A DNA stretch of 64,000 bases from the NCBI GenBank assembly GCA_001829005.1, contig MIAG01000004.1, positions 1 to 64,000 of the forward strand, written 5' to 3'. Within the stretch, counting starts at the first letter, position 1; every line of letters starts with the position of its first letter. Shown here one piece after another: positions 54,266-62,967 of the stretch. The position numbers and the translations under genes are program-made. The stretch is from Sphingobacteriia bacterium RIFOXYC2_FULL_35_18. GTDB taxonomy: Bacteria; Bacteroidota; Bacteroidia; Chitinophagales; Chitinophagaceae. Under the pieces are notes generated by a model that saw only the letters and a program-made list of their open reading frames with translations, had not been told where the DNA came from and searched no databases.

Positions 54266-55936
54266 CTAAGGCTTACCATCTAAATCTAAAATGACATACT
54301 TGGGAGTCTCCGTTCCCCTAGTTGCTGGGTTTAAAAATTGAATGGTTAATAATGAAACAGCAAATTGATTTCCTTCATGAACTAAAGTAGCGGAAGGAAA
54401 TAGGTATTTGAAAACGGCAACACTGTCTTTACTTGTCAATACTTTATCTTGGGGTTTGAACAATAATTTATTGGATTTATAGGGGAATATATGCTTTGAA
54501 TAAAAATGAAGTGCATTGCTATTGTGGATCCCGTATAAATTAATCTCTTTTACATTTAGCCGCTTTTCTTTAATGGCTTTTGCAGCATCATTACCCATTT
54601 GAAATTTGAGTAAGTTCGGATAAAAGGTAGTGCTCAAAAAAATATTTACTCCAATACTTGTCATTAAAGCCATGACCAACTGCGTTGGGATTAAAGCCGT
54701 TTTTTTAGCAGCAACCCAAATAAATATACCCAGCCCAACTATTGCCATTACTGGAACTATTTTGGAGACTTCCTCAAATACTAAACTAGTGATAGCAATA
54801 ATAGCGATCCATAGTAGGCCCCAAATAAATAAATGAAAATAGTAAAGTCCTTTTTCCCATTTCACCCACTTTTTCAAGTAAAATAAGTCATATAAAAATT
54901 TAGCAGTGATAACAGAAGCCAAAGGATAAACTACAAATATGTAATGAGGCAATTGGGCCTGGCTTCTTGCTAGTATTAAATAGGTTAATATAAAACCGCC
55001 TGTAGTAATAAATTCTTGTTCATTCGTTATGCGCAATTGTTGTTTTATTAGTGCTTTGATTGCAAAAAATAGTGCAGGCAAAAAGAAAAAAATCCAAGGC
55101 AGAAAACTCCAAAACATATTCTCTAACAAGAATGTAAAATGGCTCATTTCATGATAAAAATTTTCTCCTGTATACCTGCCGAAACTTTGTGTCCAAAAAT
55201 AAAAACGAAGACCAGACTCAATCGGTCTTCCATTTATTAATTTACCTGGCTGTAAATCGTACTGCTGATAAAGCCCCATACACATGGGTAATAGGATGAT
55301 TCCAATTATTAAGATTCCAACTATATACTCCCACCTAAAAAACTGTTTCCAGTTTCTTTGTATTAAAAAATGACTAGCAAAAGCTAGACCCGGAACCATC
55401 AATGCAATAGGCCCTTTGGTCATCAATCCACAACCTATAAAAATAAATGCCAAAACAAAATTTGCCCAGCGCTGGTGTTTAAACCAAACCGCTAGTTGCC
55501 AAATAGAAAGCATTACCCAACCCATCAGCATGGTATCTGTTCTTACGTCGTGGCTAATTAAAAATACTGCTTGAGAAGAAGCCAATACCATTGCGCTCAG
55601 TTTACCAATCGCATCTCCATAATACATTTTCGCAAATTGATAAGTGGCATAAATACCCCCCAACAGCACAAATAAAGAAGGCAGTCTATATGCCCAATCA
55701 TAAACGCCTAATATATGCATGCTGAATGCAGACAACCAAAATAGTAAAGGTGGTTTATCTAAATAATTTTGCCCTTGGTCAAAAATTTGCAAGAAACTAT
55801 CCCGCTCTAGCATTTCTCTACTTATTGAAGCATATTGAGAAGCATCAATATCCATTAGAGGAATTGCAAATATTCCAATTATATAAATAACAATACAACT
55901 TCCAATAACAGCATAAAAGAATTTATTGGATACCAT
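54266..55936 (-). CDS. ArnT-like glycosyltransferase (GT39/GT83 type)
   Basis: A 556-residue polytopic protein. Near the N-terminus DIDASQYASISREMLERDSFL carries the catalytic acidic residues of the first periplasmic loop. NYLDKPPLLFWLSAFSMHILG is the typical KPPL motif of the ArnT/PMT group, which moves sugars from polyprenyl phosphates onto lipid A, proteins or glycans outside the membrane. The acceptor here is unknown. The start overlaps the end of the PAP2 gene by 14 bases, so the two form an operon. Confidence 0.9.
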   Translation of the reverse strand: MVSNKFFYAVIGSCIVIYIIGIFAIPLMDIDASQYASISREMLERDSFLQIFDQGQNYLDKPPLLFWLSAFSMHILGVYDWAYRLPSLFVLLGGIYATYQFAKMYYGDAIGKLSAMVLASSQAVFLISHDVRTDTMLMGWVMLSIWQLAVWFKHQRWANFVLAFIFIGCGLMTKGPIALMVPGLAFASHFLIQRNWKQFFRWEYIVGILIIGIILLPMCMGLYQQYDLQPGKLINGRPIESGLRFYFWTQSFGRYTGENFYHEMSHFTFLLENMFWSFLPWIFFFLPALFFAIKALIKQQLRITNEQEFITTGGFILTYLILARSQAQLPHYIFVVYPLASVITAKFLYDLFYLKKWVKWEKGLYYFHLFIWGLLWIAIIAITSLVFEEVSKIVPVMAIVGLGIFIWVAAKKTALIPTQLVMALMTSIGVNIFLSTTFYPNLLKFQMGNDAAKAIKEKRLNVKEINLYGIHNSNALHFYSKHIFPYKSNKLLFKPQDKVLTSKDSVAVFKYLFPSATLVHEGNQFAVSLLTIQFLNPATRGTETPKYVILDLDGKP

Positions 55937-56570
55937 GTGTTAGTTTATTTTGAATGTCATCTGAAGTAATTTTTCCAGCAGTTTTATTGTTCAAATATGC
56001 CGTTACGAATCCAATTAAAGACCCGAGAATTGCGCCAAAAAAAATATCTAATGGATAGTGCACCCCAACATATACTTGACCATAGGCAATTGTTGCTGCC
56101 CAAATTAAAAAAGCATATTTCCACTTGCCAATGATATTTCCCATCGTTAAACATATATAAATAGCAAAACCAAAATGATTAGTAGCATGTGAGGAAGTAA
56201 AACTATATCCTCCAGAACAACCGTTTAGTAATAGTCGAATTTGATTCATCAAAATAGGATCTCTGCAAGGTCTAGGTCTTTCAAAAAAAGGCTTTATTAT
56301 ACTGCTACTTATTTGATCGGTTAATACAACTGTTACTACTGCAAATAAAATAAAAGCAAAAGCCTTATGTTTAAAATTCACCAAGGACAACACAATGATA
56401 AATAAATACAAAGGCATCCAAGTATTTCCTTCTCTAAACCAAGGATAAACAGCATCAAGTAATGGATGAATATAAACAGTATTGATTTTTAAAAACAATT
56501 CCTGATCTGCTTTTAAAAGCGAATCTAACCAAGTAACTGAAGTACTTAATATAATAAAAATTGCGGACAT
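55923..56570 (-). CDS. PAP2-family phosphatase
   Basis: The ATG at 56570 is preferred to the tracked TTG, giving 215 residues. The three phosphatase motifs are KPFFERPRPCRDP, SFTSSHATNHFGFA (a variant of PSGH with His retained) and YVGVHYPLDIFFG (catalytic His and Asp). It has about six helices. Such enzymes remove phosphate from lipids such as undecaprenyl pyrophosphate. Co-expression with the ArnT-like enzyme fits recycling of a lipid-linked sugar carrier, which is inference. Confidence 0.9.
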   Translation of the reverse strand: MSAIFIILSTSVTWLDSLLKADQELFLKINTVYIHPLLDAVYPWFREGNTWMPLYLFIIVLSLVNFKHKAFAFILFAVVTVVLTDQISSSIIKPFFERPRPCRDPILMNQIRLLLNGCSGGYSFTSSHATNHFGFAIYICLTMGNIIGKWKYAFLIWAATIAYGQVYVGVHYPLDIFFGAILGSLIGFVTAYLNNKTAGKITSDDIQNKLTHGIQ

Positions 56571-56611
56571 AAAAAAAAATATTGAGTGCAAGCTATATTA
56601 TAGTTTTGAAA

Positions 56612-56627
56612 TATGACCATAATCATA
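56612..56627. promoter_or_regulatory. CRP/FNR-type palindrome before the nos operon (TATGA-N6-TCATA)
   Basis: TATGACCATAATCATA is a perfect 5-6-5 inverted repeat, the geometry of CRP/FNR-family operators. Its centre is 29.5 bases upstream of the -7 element, which would place it near -42 to -44 relative to a predicted start. Class II activator sites lie near -41.5. An FNR/DNR-type regulator responding to low oxygen or NO is plausible. Confidence 0.5.
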
Positions 56628-56648
56628 AAATAGGATATTTGGTCTACC

Positions 56649-56656
56649 TAAATTTG
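56649..56656 (+). promoter_or_regulatory. Predicted -7 element of the nos operon (TAAATTTG)
   Basis: TAAATTTG matches TAnnTTTG exactly and ends 17 bases before the cytochrome ATG at 56674. There is no good -33 box, as expected if an activator bound at 56612-56627 replaces it. Confidence 0.55.
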
Positions 56657-56673
56657 TGCTAAATATTTATGTT

Positions 56674-57168
56674 ATGAATAAAAAACCTATCGTATTCTTA
56701 TTAATGACTTCATTCTGCTTAGCTGTAATTGCTTGCGGTGGTGGAGGTCCTAAAGCCGAAGCAACTGCAACAGAGACTGATGCAGCTGCAACAACTACAA
56801 CTGCCACTCCCTCTGATTATGACCCTAAGAGAGGTGAAGGTAAATTCAATGAGTCAAATGTTACACTTGGCGCTTTAGATAATGCAATGGCAACAAAAGG
56901 AGAAGCCATTTCAGCAACAAAATGTACCTCTTGTCATAAACTTACTGAAGAGCGATTAGTAGGACCAGGATGGAAAGGTGTAACTACCCGCAATACTCCT
57001 TATTGGATTATGAACTTTATTTCAAACCCAGATCCAATGATTGAAAAAGATCCTAAAGTACAAGCACAATTAGAATTGTGTTTGGTTAGAATGCCTAATC
57101 AAGGTTTGGTAGACAATGAGGCTAGAGAAATCCTTGAATTTATGCGTAAAAATGATGGCGCTAAATAA
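56674..57168 (+). CDS. Lipoprotein c-type cytochrome of the nos operon
   Basis: The ATG at 56674 gives 164 residues with a lipoprotein signal (MNKKPIVFLLMTSFCLAVIAC, lipid Cys21). A Thr/Ala-rich linker of about 35 residues follows. The single haem site is CTSCHK (Cys84, Cys87, His88), and a Met in CLVRMPNQG is the likely sixth ligand. It is the first gene of the operon and lies 22 bases before nosZ. Clade II clusters often carry such cytochromes, and it is the likely direct electron donor to NosZ. That role is inferred from position. Confidence 0.9.
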   Translation: MNKKPIVFLLMTSFCLAVIACGGGGPKAEATATETDAAATTTTATPSDYDPKRGEGKFNESNVTLGALDNAMATKGEAISATKCTSCHKLTEERLVGPGWKGVTTRNTPYWIMNFISNPDPMIEKDPKVQAQLELCLVRMPNQGLVDNEAREILEFMRKNDGAK

Positions 57169-57190
57169 ATAATAAACCAATTAAATCAAC

Positions 57191-59167
57191 ATGAAACTAA
57201 TACAATCAACTTCGATTGCTGCAGTGATATCTGCTGCTGCATTGTTCTCGTGTAAACCCAAAAGCACAGGTAGTGCAGTAAGTGGAGACGCTGCTGCAAA
57301 AGCTTATGTTGCACCTGGCAAATACGATGAATTCTATAATTTCGTATCTGGTGGATTCAGCGGACAAATGAGTGTATACGGATTACCTAGTGGCCGTTTG
57401 CTTAGGGTAATTCCTGTATTCTCTGTTGATCCTGAAAAAGGATGGGGATATAGCGAAGAAACAAAACCAATGCTAAATACTTCTCATGGTTTTGTTCCTT
57501 GGGACGATTTACACCACACCGAAATGAGCCAGACCAATGGTGAAATCGACGGTAAATGGGTTTTTGCAAATGGTAACAATACGCCACGTTTAGCAAGAAT
57601 TGATTTGAAAACTTTCAAAACTGCTGAGATAATAGAACTTCCCAATAGTGCTGGAAACCACAGTTCTCCTTTTGGAACTGAAAACTCTGAATACATTGTA
57701 GCAGGAACACGTTTTAGCGTTCCTTCTGATGAAGACAACGGTGATGTTCCTATCAATTCTTACAAGAAAAACTTTAAAGGCCATATCTCTTTTGTGAGCG
57801 TTGCAAAAGAAACAGGGGAAATGAAAGTTGCATTCCAATTAAAAACACCTGGCGTAAACTTTGACTTGGCTAGAGCCGGCAAAGGCAAATCACATGGTTG
57901 GTTTTTCTTTAGCTGCTACAATACTGAACAAGCAAGTACTTTATTAGAAGTCAATGCTTCTCAAAAAGATAAAGACTTTATAATGGCAGTAAACTGGAAA
58001 AAAGCAGAGGAATACATCAAAGCAGGTAAAGGCAAAAAAGTAAAAACTAAATATGCCCATAACACTTGGAATGAAGCTACTCACACTGCAACTTCTAAAA
58101 TGGAAGAAGAAGTATTGGTATTAGATGTAAAAGAATTTAAAGACATCGTTTACTTTATTCCTTGTCCTAAATCTCCACATGGTTGTGACGTAGATCCAAC
58201 TGGTGAATACATTGTTGGTTCTGGTAAACTAGCTGCCTTAATCCCTGTATTTAGCTTTGATAAAATTCAACAATCTATCGCTGCTAAATCTTATGATGGA
58301 GATTACGAAGGTATTCCTGTAATTAAATACGAGTCTGCATTATTCGGTGAAGTAAAAAAACCAGGTTTAGGACCTTTGCATACCGAATTTGATGGTAGAG
58401 GAAATGCCTACACTTCTTTCTTTGTATCTTCTGAAGTTGTTAAATGGAATATTAAAGATTTAAAAGTGCTTGACCGTGTTCCAACTTATTATTCTGTTGG
58501 TCACTTAAGCATCCCTGGTGGTAACACTAAAAAGCCAAATGGTAAATACCTTGTTGCGTACAATAAGATCACTAAAGATCGTTATTTACCAACTGGTCCT
58601 GAATTAGCACAAAGTGCTCAACTATATGATATTAGTGGAGATAAAATGCAGCTGATTCTAGACTACCCTACTATTGGTGAACCACACTATGCTCAGTCTG
58701 CACCAGCGGATATCATTAGAAATAATGGACAATTGAAATTATATAAATTGTCTGATAACAAGCACCCTTATGTAACACAAGGTGAAGCAAACGCTAAAGT
58801 AACCAGAGAAGGAAATAAAGTGCATGTTTATATGACCTCTATCCGTTCACACTTTGCGCCTGATAATATTGAAGGAATCAAAGTTGGAGATGAAGTGTAT
58901 TTCCACGTAACTAACTTAGAACAAGATTGGGATGTTCCGCATGGTTTTGCTATCAAAGGAGCTGACAATGCAGAATTATTGATTATGCCAGGTGAAACGA
59001 CTACTTTAAAGTGGTTACCTAAAAAACCTGGTATGTTCCCAATGTATTGTACAGACTTCTGTAGTGCATTACACCAAGAAATGCAAGGATATATCAGAGT
59101 TTCTCCTGCTGGAAGCAATGTGCCGCTTAGCTTTAGTTTAGGAAAACCTGTTCCAGAAACTAAGTAA
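57191..59167 (+). CDS. nosZ: Nitrous oxide reductase, clade II type
   Basis: A 658-residue copper enzyme that reduces N2O to N2. The signal is Sec-type rather than twin-arginine and ends in a lipobox (AALFSC, Cys21). The N-terminal seven-bladed propeller holds the CuZ centre; visible His ligands include LHHTE (108-109), GPLHTEFDG, VGHLS and EPHYAQ. The C-terminal cupredoxin domain has the CuA site: His in VPHGFAI and CTDFCSALHQEM (Cys620, Cys624, His628, Met631). No haem domain follows the CuA domain, unlike the Wolinella enzyme. Confidence 0.97.
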   Translation: MKLIQSTSIAAVISAAALFSCKPKSTGSAVSGDAAAKAYVAPGKYDEFYNFVSGGFSGQMSVYGLPSGRLLRVIPVFSVDPEKGWGYSEETKPMLNTSHGFVPWDDLHHTEMSQTNGEIDGKWVFANGNNTPRLARIDLKTFKTAEIIELPNSAGNHSSPFGTENSEYIVAGTRFSVPSDEDNGDVPINSYKKNFKGHISFVSVAKETGEMKVAFQLKTPGVNFDLARAGKGKSHGWFFFSCYNTEQASTLLEVNASQKDKDFIMAVNWKKAEEYIKAGKGKKVKTKYAHNTWNEATHTATSKMEEEVLVLDVKEFKDIVYFIPCPKSPHGCDVDPTGEYIVGSGKLAALIPVFSFDKIQQSIAAKSYDGDYEGIPVIKYESALFGEVKKPGLGPLHTEFDGRGNAYTSFFVSSEVVKWNIKDLKVLDRVPTYYSVGHLSIPGGNTKKPNGKYLVAYNKITKDRYLPTGPELAQSAQLYDISGDKMQLILDYPTIGEPHYAQSAPADIIRNNGQLKLYKLSDNKHPYVTQGEANAKVTREGNKVHVYMTSIRSHFAPDNIEGIKVGDEVYFHVTNLEQDWDVPHGFAIKGADNAELLIMPGETTTLKWLPKKPGMFPMYCTDFCSALHQEMQGYIRVSPAGSNVPLSFSLGKPVPETK

Positions 59168-59178
59168 ATAGTTTATAC

Positions 59179-59215
59179 AAAAAGGAGCAGTAAATCATAA
59201 CTGCTCCTTTTTTAT
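59179..59215 (+). terminator. Terminator-like hairpin between nosZ and the nosL-fusion gene
   Basis: AAAAAGGAGCAGT and ACTGCTCCTTTTT form a perfect 13-bp stem around an 8-base loop, followed by TTTATTTT. It would end much of the transcription after nosZ and lower expression of the assembly genes. Confidence 0.8.
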
Positions 59216-59230
59216 TTTAAAAATAGAAAG

Positions 59231-60235
59231 ATGAAAATAGAAATATCAAAATTATCAAAATGGTTACTAATCATTAGTGGTATTTTTTTAGCTGTATCAA
59301 TTGTGTTACCAATATGGAGAATTGAACTAGATGCGCCGCAATATCCAGAGGGATTAGGCTTAAAAATATTTTCTTACAAATTAGGAGGTGATGTTGCTAT
59401 AATTAATGGTTTGAATCACTATATAGGGATGCAAACTTTACATGAAGAAAACTTTATTGAATTCACCCTTCTTCCCTATATTATTGGCTTCTATGCTATT
59501 TTAATGTTCATCACAGGAATTAAGGGTGGTAGAAAAATGCTTTACACCACTTTTATTGCTTTTGTAGTATTTGGCATTGTTGCAATGGTTGATTTTTGGA
59601 GATGGGAATATAACTATGGCCATAACTTAGACCCGAATGCTGCCATTATTGTTCCAGGCATGGCTTACCAACCACCACTCATTGGATTTAAACAATTACT
59701 CAACTTTGGAGCTTATTCTATACCAGATATGGGCGGATGGCTATTTATTGGTGCTGGACTTTTATGTTTACTTGCTGTAGCAATCGAGGCAGGGTGGTTA
59801 AAAAAAATAATAAAACCCAAAGTAGTTACCACCGTTTTATTGCTGTTTTTATTTAGTGCATGTGGAAATACACAACCTGAAAAATTGGTTTTAAATAAAG
59901 ACCAATGCGAGTTTTGCAAGATGACTGTTGCAGATGCAAGATTTGGTGCAGAAGCAATCAGCGATAAAGGAAGAATTTACAAATTTGATGATTTAAACTG
60001 CATGATTTCATTTAATAAATCCAATCAGAAAATTGTCCTAAAACAATATTTTGTAAATGACTACAATGCCGATAATCATTTGATTGATGCCACCAAAGCA
60101 TGGTATGTAAAGCATGAAACCATTAAAAGTCCTATGGGTAGCAATACAGCCGCATTTGCGCAAAAAGAAGCAGCTGAGAATTTGGCAAAGTCTGCTGTTG
60201 TTTCAATTATTTCCTGGGAGAATATAATTCAATAA
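59231..60235 (+). CDS. Membrane domain (NosB-like?) fused to the copper chaperone NosL
   Basis: A 334-residue protein. Residues 1-190 hold four helices (about 11-30, 80-99, 103-122, 169-189) with loops rich in conserved-looking residues (GLNHYIGMQTLHEE). A fifth hydrophobic segment, VVTTVLLLFLFSAC (198-211), looks like a lipoprotein signal with lipobox Cys211. The C-terminal 120 residues are NosL, with the copper-binding CEFCKM (Cys226, Cys229, Met231) and KFDDLNCMISF. There is no ATG, GTG or TTG between the domains. The membrane part sits where clade II clusters encode NosB, so that identity is inferred. Confidence 0.85.
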   Translation: MKIEISKLSKWLLIISGIFLAVSIVLPIWRIELDAPQYPEGLGLKIFSYKLGGDVAIINGLNHYIGMQTLHEENFIEFTLLPYIIGFYAILMFITGIKGGRKMLYTTFIAFVVFGIVAMVDFWRWEYNYGHNLDPNAAIIVPGMAYQPPLIGFKQLLNFGAYSIPDMGGWLFIGAGLLCLLAVAIEAGWLKKIIKPKVVTTVLLLFLFSACGNTQPEKLVLNKDQCEFCKMTVADARFGAEAISDKGRIYKFDDLNCMISFNKSNQKIVLKQYFVNDYNADNHLIDATKAWYVKHETIKSPMGSNTAAFAQKEAAENLAKSAVVSIISWENIIQ

Positions 60236-60236
60236 A

Positions 60237-61469
60237 ATGAAGTGTTTTTTTATTGTTCTACTCCTATTTAAAGGATTATCAGCTTCAGGAAAAGTATTCC
60301 ACGTTGGTGCGCAGCATCCATATAAAACCATTAAATCTGCTTTGGCAGTAACCAATGAAGGTGACACTGTTTATATCCATAAAGGTCTATATAAGGAAGG
60401 AAATATAATTGTTCAAAAAGCCATAACGATCATAGGTATTGATCGACCAATATTAGATGGCGACAAAAAATATGAAGTATTATCAATCAAATCGAGCTAT
60501 GTTACAATAAAAGGATTGAGGGTTCAGCACTCTGGTTATGCAAGCTTAGACGACCCAGGAGGGATAAAAGTATACGAAGCAACGAAAGTTACCATTATCG
60601 ATAATGAATTATTCGACAATTTTTTTGGCATATACATTCAATTCAGTACCAATTGCCTCATTAAAAACAACTCCATCATTGCATTTGGCAAAGAAGAACA
60701 AACAATTGGGAATGGAGTGCATTGTTGGAAAAGTGATAGCCTACAAATTATAGGTAACAATATCAATGGTTGTAGAGATGGGGTCTATTTTGAATTTGTA
60801 AATAATTCAGTGATATGGAGAAATATTGTTACTGATAATATTCGTTATGGATTACATTTTATGAATTCAAATAATGATTCATACTTCACCAATATTTTTA
60901 GTAGAAATGGCGCTGGAGTGGCCGTTATGTTCTCTAAAAAAATTACCATGATGAACAATACTTTCAATGAAAATTGGGGAGACGCAGCATACGGATTATT
61001 ATTCAAAGAAATATCTGACTGTCATTTATCGGGAAATCATTTTAACAAAAATACGGCCGCCATTTTCATGGATGGCAGCAATAGAACGATTGTAGAAAAT
61101 AATGTTTTTAGTAATAATGGATGGGGATTGAAAATACAAGCGAATTGCATGGACAATATTATCCAAAAAAATAATTTTATTAAAAACACTTTTGATGTTA
61201 GTACCAATGGCACTTTGCTATTAAATATTTTTTCACAAAACTATTGGGATAAATACAGTGGCTACGATTTAAATAAAGACAAAATTGGAGATGTTCCATA
61301 TAGACCACTAAGTCTGTACTCTGTTATTGTGGAGAGCAACCCCACTGCTATGATTTTGTTCAGAAGCTTTTTTGTGTCGCTTTTAGATCAATCAGAAAAA
61401 AAGATTCCAAGTTTAACACCTGAAAATTTTATTGACAATAAACCACTTATGAGTGCTTTAAGATTATGA
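60237..61469 (+). CDS. nosD: NosD, periplasmic copper-insertion protein
   Basis: A 410-residue exported protein (signal MKCFFIVLLLFKGLSASG) made of right-handed parallel beta-helix (CASH/PbH1) repeats, such as NELFDNFFGIYIQFSTNCLIKNN and GNNINGCRDGVYFEFVNN. NosD works with the NosFY ABC transporter to receive copper from NosL and mature NosZ. GRDGVYF-type turns and the C-terminal NYWDKYSGYDLNKDKIGDVPY are typical. It starts one base after the previous stop and overlaps nosF by ATGA. Confidence 0.94.
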   Translation: MKCFFIVLLLFKGLSASGKVFHVGAQHPYKTIKSALAVTNEGDTVYIHKGLYKEGNIIVQKAITIIGIDRPILDGDKKYEVLSIKSSYVTIKGLRVQHSGYASLDDPGGIKVYEATKVTIIDNELFDNFFGIYIQFSTNCLIKNNSIIAFGKEEQTIGNGVHCWKSDSLQIIGNNINGCRDGVYFEFVNNSVIWRNIVTDNIRYGLHFMNSNNDSYFTNIFSRNGAGVAVMFSKKITMMNNTFNENWGDAAYGLLFKEISDCHLSGNHFNKNTAAIFMDGSNRTIVENNVFSNNGWGLKIQANCMDNIIQKNNFIKNTFDVSTNGTLLLNIFSQNYWDKYSGYDLNKDKIGDVPYRPLSLYSVIVESNPTAMILFRSFFVSLLDQSEKKIPSLTPENFIDNKPLMSALRL

Positions 61470-62170
61470 TTACTGTAGAAAATATAAAAAAGAAATTCGG
61501 AAAACTTGTTGTGCTAAATGGGATTGATCTTACACTTAAAAAAGGTGAGTGCATTGCATTGATAGGTCCTAACGGCTGCGGCAAAACCACTTTAATGAAA
61601 ATCATTTTAGGTATGGTAATGGCTGACAGTGGCAGTATTTTAGTAAATAATGAGTCTATTACTAAGAGCGAATTATACAAACAGCATATAGGCTACATGC
61701 CACAAATTGGAAGATACCCTCAAAATATGACCATCGGTCAAATTATTGATATGGTGAAAGGTATTCGAAACGAAAAAAAACCATTAGACGAAGAATTATA
61801 TAAAGCTTACGAGCTTGACAAGTTATTAGACAAGAAAATGAGTACCCTCAGTGGTGGAACAATGCAAAAAGTAAGCGCAGTACTTTCCTTCTTATTCAAT
61901 CCTAGTATACTTATTCTAGATGAGCCAACGGCTGGCTTGGATCCAATTGCAGCAGAAATTTTGAAACAAAAAATCATTAAAGAAAAAGGAAATGGAAAAC
62001 TAATCATTATAACATCTCATTTATTAAGTGAATTAGATGATATGGTTAGTGAAATCATTTTTATGCAAGAGGGGAATATTATTTTTCATCGAGCAGTAAC
62101 AGCACTTAAAGAATCAACTCAAACAGCGAAAATTTCAAGTGCTATTTTACAAATTTTAAAAAATAAATAG
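61466..62170 (+). CDS. nosF: NosF, ABC transporter ATPase
   Basis: A 234-residue ATPase with Walker A GPNGCGKTT (residues 34-42), Q-loop (GYMPQIGRYP), signature LSGGTMQKVS, Walker B LIILDEPTAGLDP and the switch His in ITSHLLSELDD. With NosY and NosD it forms the membrane machine that loads copper into NosZ. Its ATG overlaps the nosD stop (ATGA), and nosY starts immediately after its stop. Confidence 0.95.
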   Translation: MITVENIKKKFGKLVVLNGIDLTLKKGECIALIGPNGCGKTTLMKIILGMVMADSGSILVNNESITKSELYKQHIGYMPQIGRYPQNMTIGQIIDMVKGIRNEKKPLDEELYKAYELDKLLDKKMSTLSGGTMQKVSAVLSFLFNPSILILDEPTAGLDPIAAEILKQKIIKEKGNGKLIIITSHLLSELDDMVSEIIFMQEGNIIFHRAVTALKESTQTAKISSAILQILKNK

Positions 62171-62938
62171 ATGGGTAGAATTTTTAAATATGTAATGCTT
62201 GATATTTTAAAAAACAAGTTTGTAATTGCTTATATGGTAATGATGTCACTCGTTGCCTGGTCAGCATTTACCCTAGAAGACAATAGTGCTAAAGGAATGC
62301 TCACCTTATTGAATCTGATTTTACTAACCGTTCCGCTAGTTTCTGTTCTTTTTTCAGCCATTTATATTTACAATAGTAGTGAGTTCATTGAACTATTGGT
62401 TAGTCATCCAATAAAAAGAAGTAAGATATGGTTAAGCCTCTATTGGGGGTTATGTGGAAGCTTAGTAACAGCATTTATAATTGGTGCAGGAATTCCATTA
62501 TTATTATTCGCAGAATTCACCATCAGTTTACTAATGCTTGTTGTTGGAATTTTAATTACGGTTATTTTCGTTTCATTGGCATTATTGAGTACCATTATTT
62601 ACCGAGATAAGGCAAAAGGAATTGGATTAACTATATTAATCTGGATATATTTTGCGTTGTTGTTTGATGGCCTTTTGTTGTTTTTAATGTTCCAATTTGC
62701 CGACTACCCTATTGAGAAACCAATGGTATTAATGACTGCATTAAGCCCTCTAGACCTATCTAGAATCTTATTATTGCTGCAACTAGATTCTACAGCAATC
62801 ATGGGATATACTGGCGCCATCTTTAGAAACTTTTTTGGCAATACCGTTGGCATGAGTATTTCGTTTACCCTCTTAATATTATGGTCAACTATCCCTTTTC
62901 TAGTCTCTTTAAAGAAATTCAAGAAAAAGGATTTATAA
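62171..62938 (+). CDS. nosY: NosY, ABC transporter permease
   Basis: A 255-residue membrane protein with six predicted helices, starting MGRIFKYVMLDILKNKFVIAYMVMMSLVAWSAF. The SSEFIELLVSHPIKRSKIWLSLYWGL segment, an amphipathic coupling region for the ATPase, is typical of NosY and related ABC-2 permeases. It directly follows nosF without a gap and precedes the globin gene by 29 bases. Confidence 0.93.
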   Translation: MGRIFKYVMLDILKNKFVIAYMVMMSLVAWSAFTLEDNSAKGMLTLLNLILLTVPLVSVLFSAIYIYNSSEFIELLVSHPIKRSKIWLSLYWGLCGSLVTAFIIGAGIPLLLFAEFTISLLMLVVGILITVIFVSLALLSTIIYRDKAKGIGLTILIWIYFALLFDGLLLFLMFQFADYPIEKPMVLMTALSPLDLSRILLLLQLDSTAIMGYTGAIFRNFFGNTVGMSISFTLLILWSTIPFLVSLKKFKKKDL

Positions 62939-62967
62939 TAAACATTTTTATTTGTTAAAATCATCCA

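Noticed and set aside
54252-54294. Tracked starts of the CNNM/CorC gene at 54254 and the plus ORF 54085-54294
   Set aside because: The first lies within the predicted promoter element and precedes a better ATG; the second is antisense to the CNNM gene.
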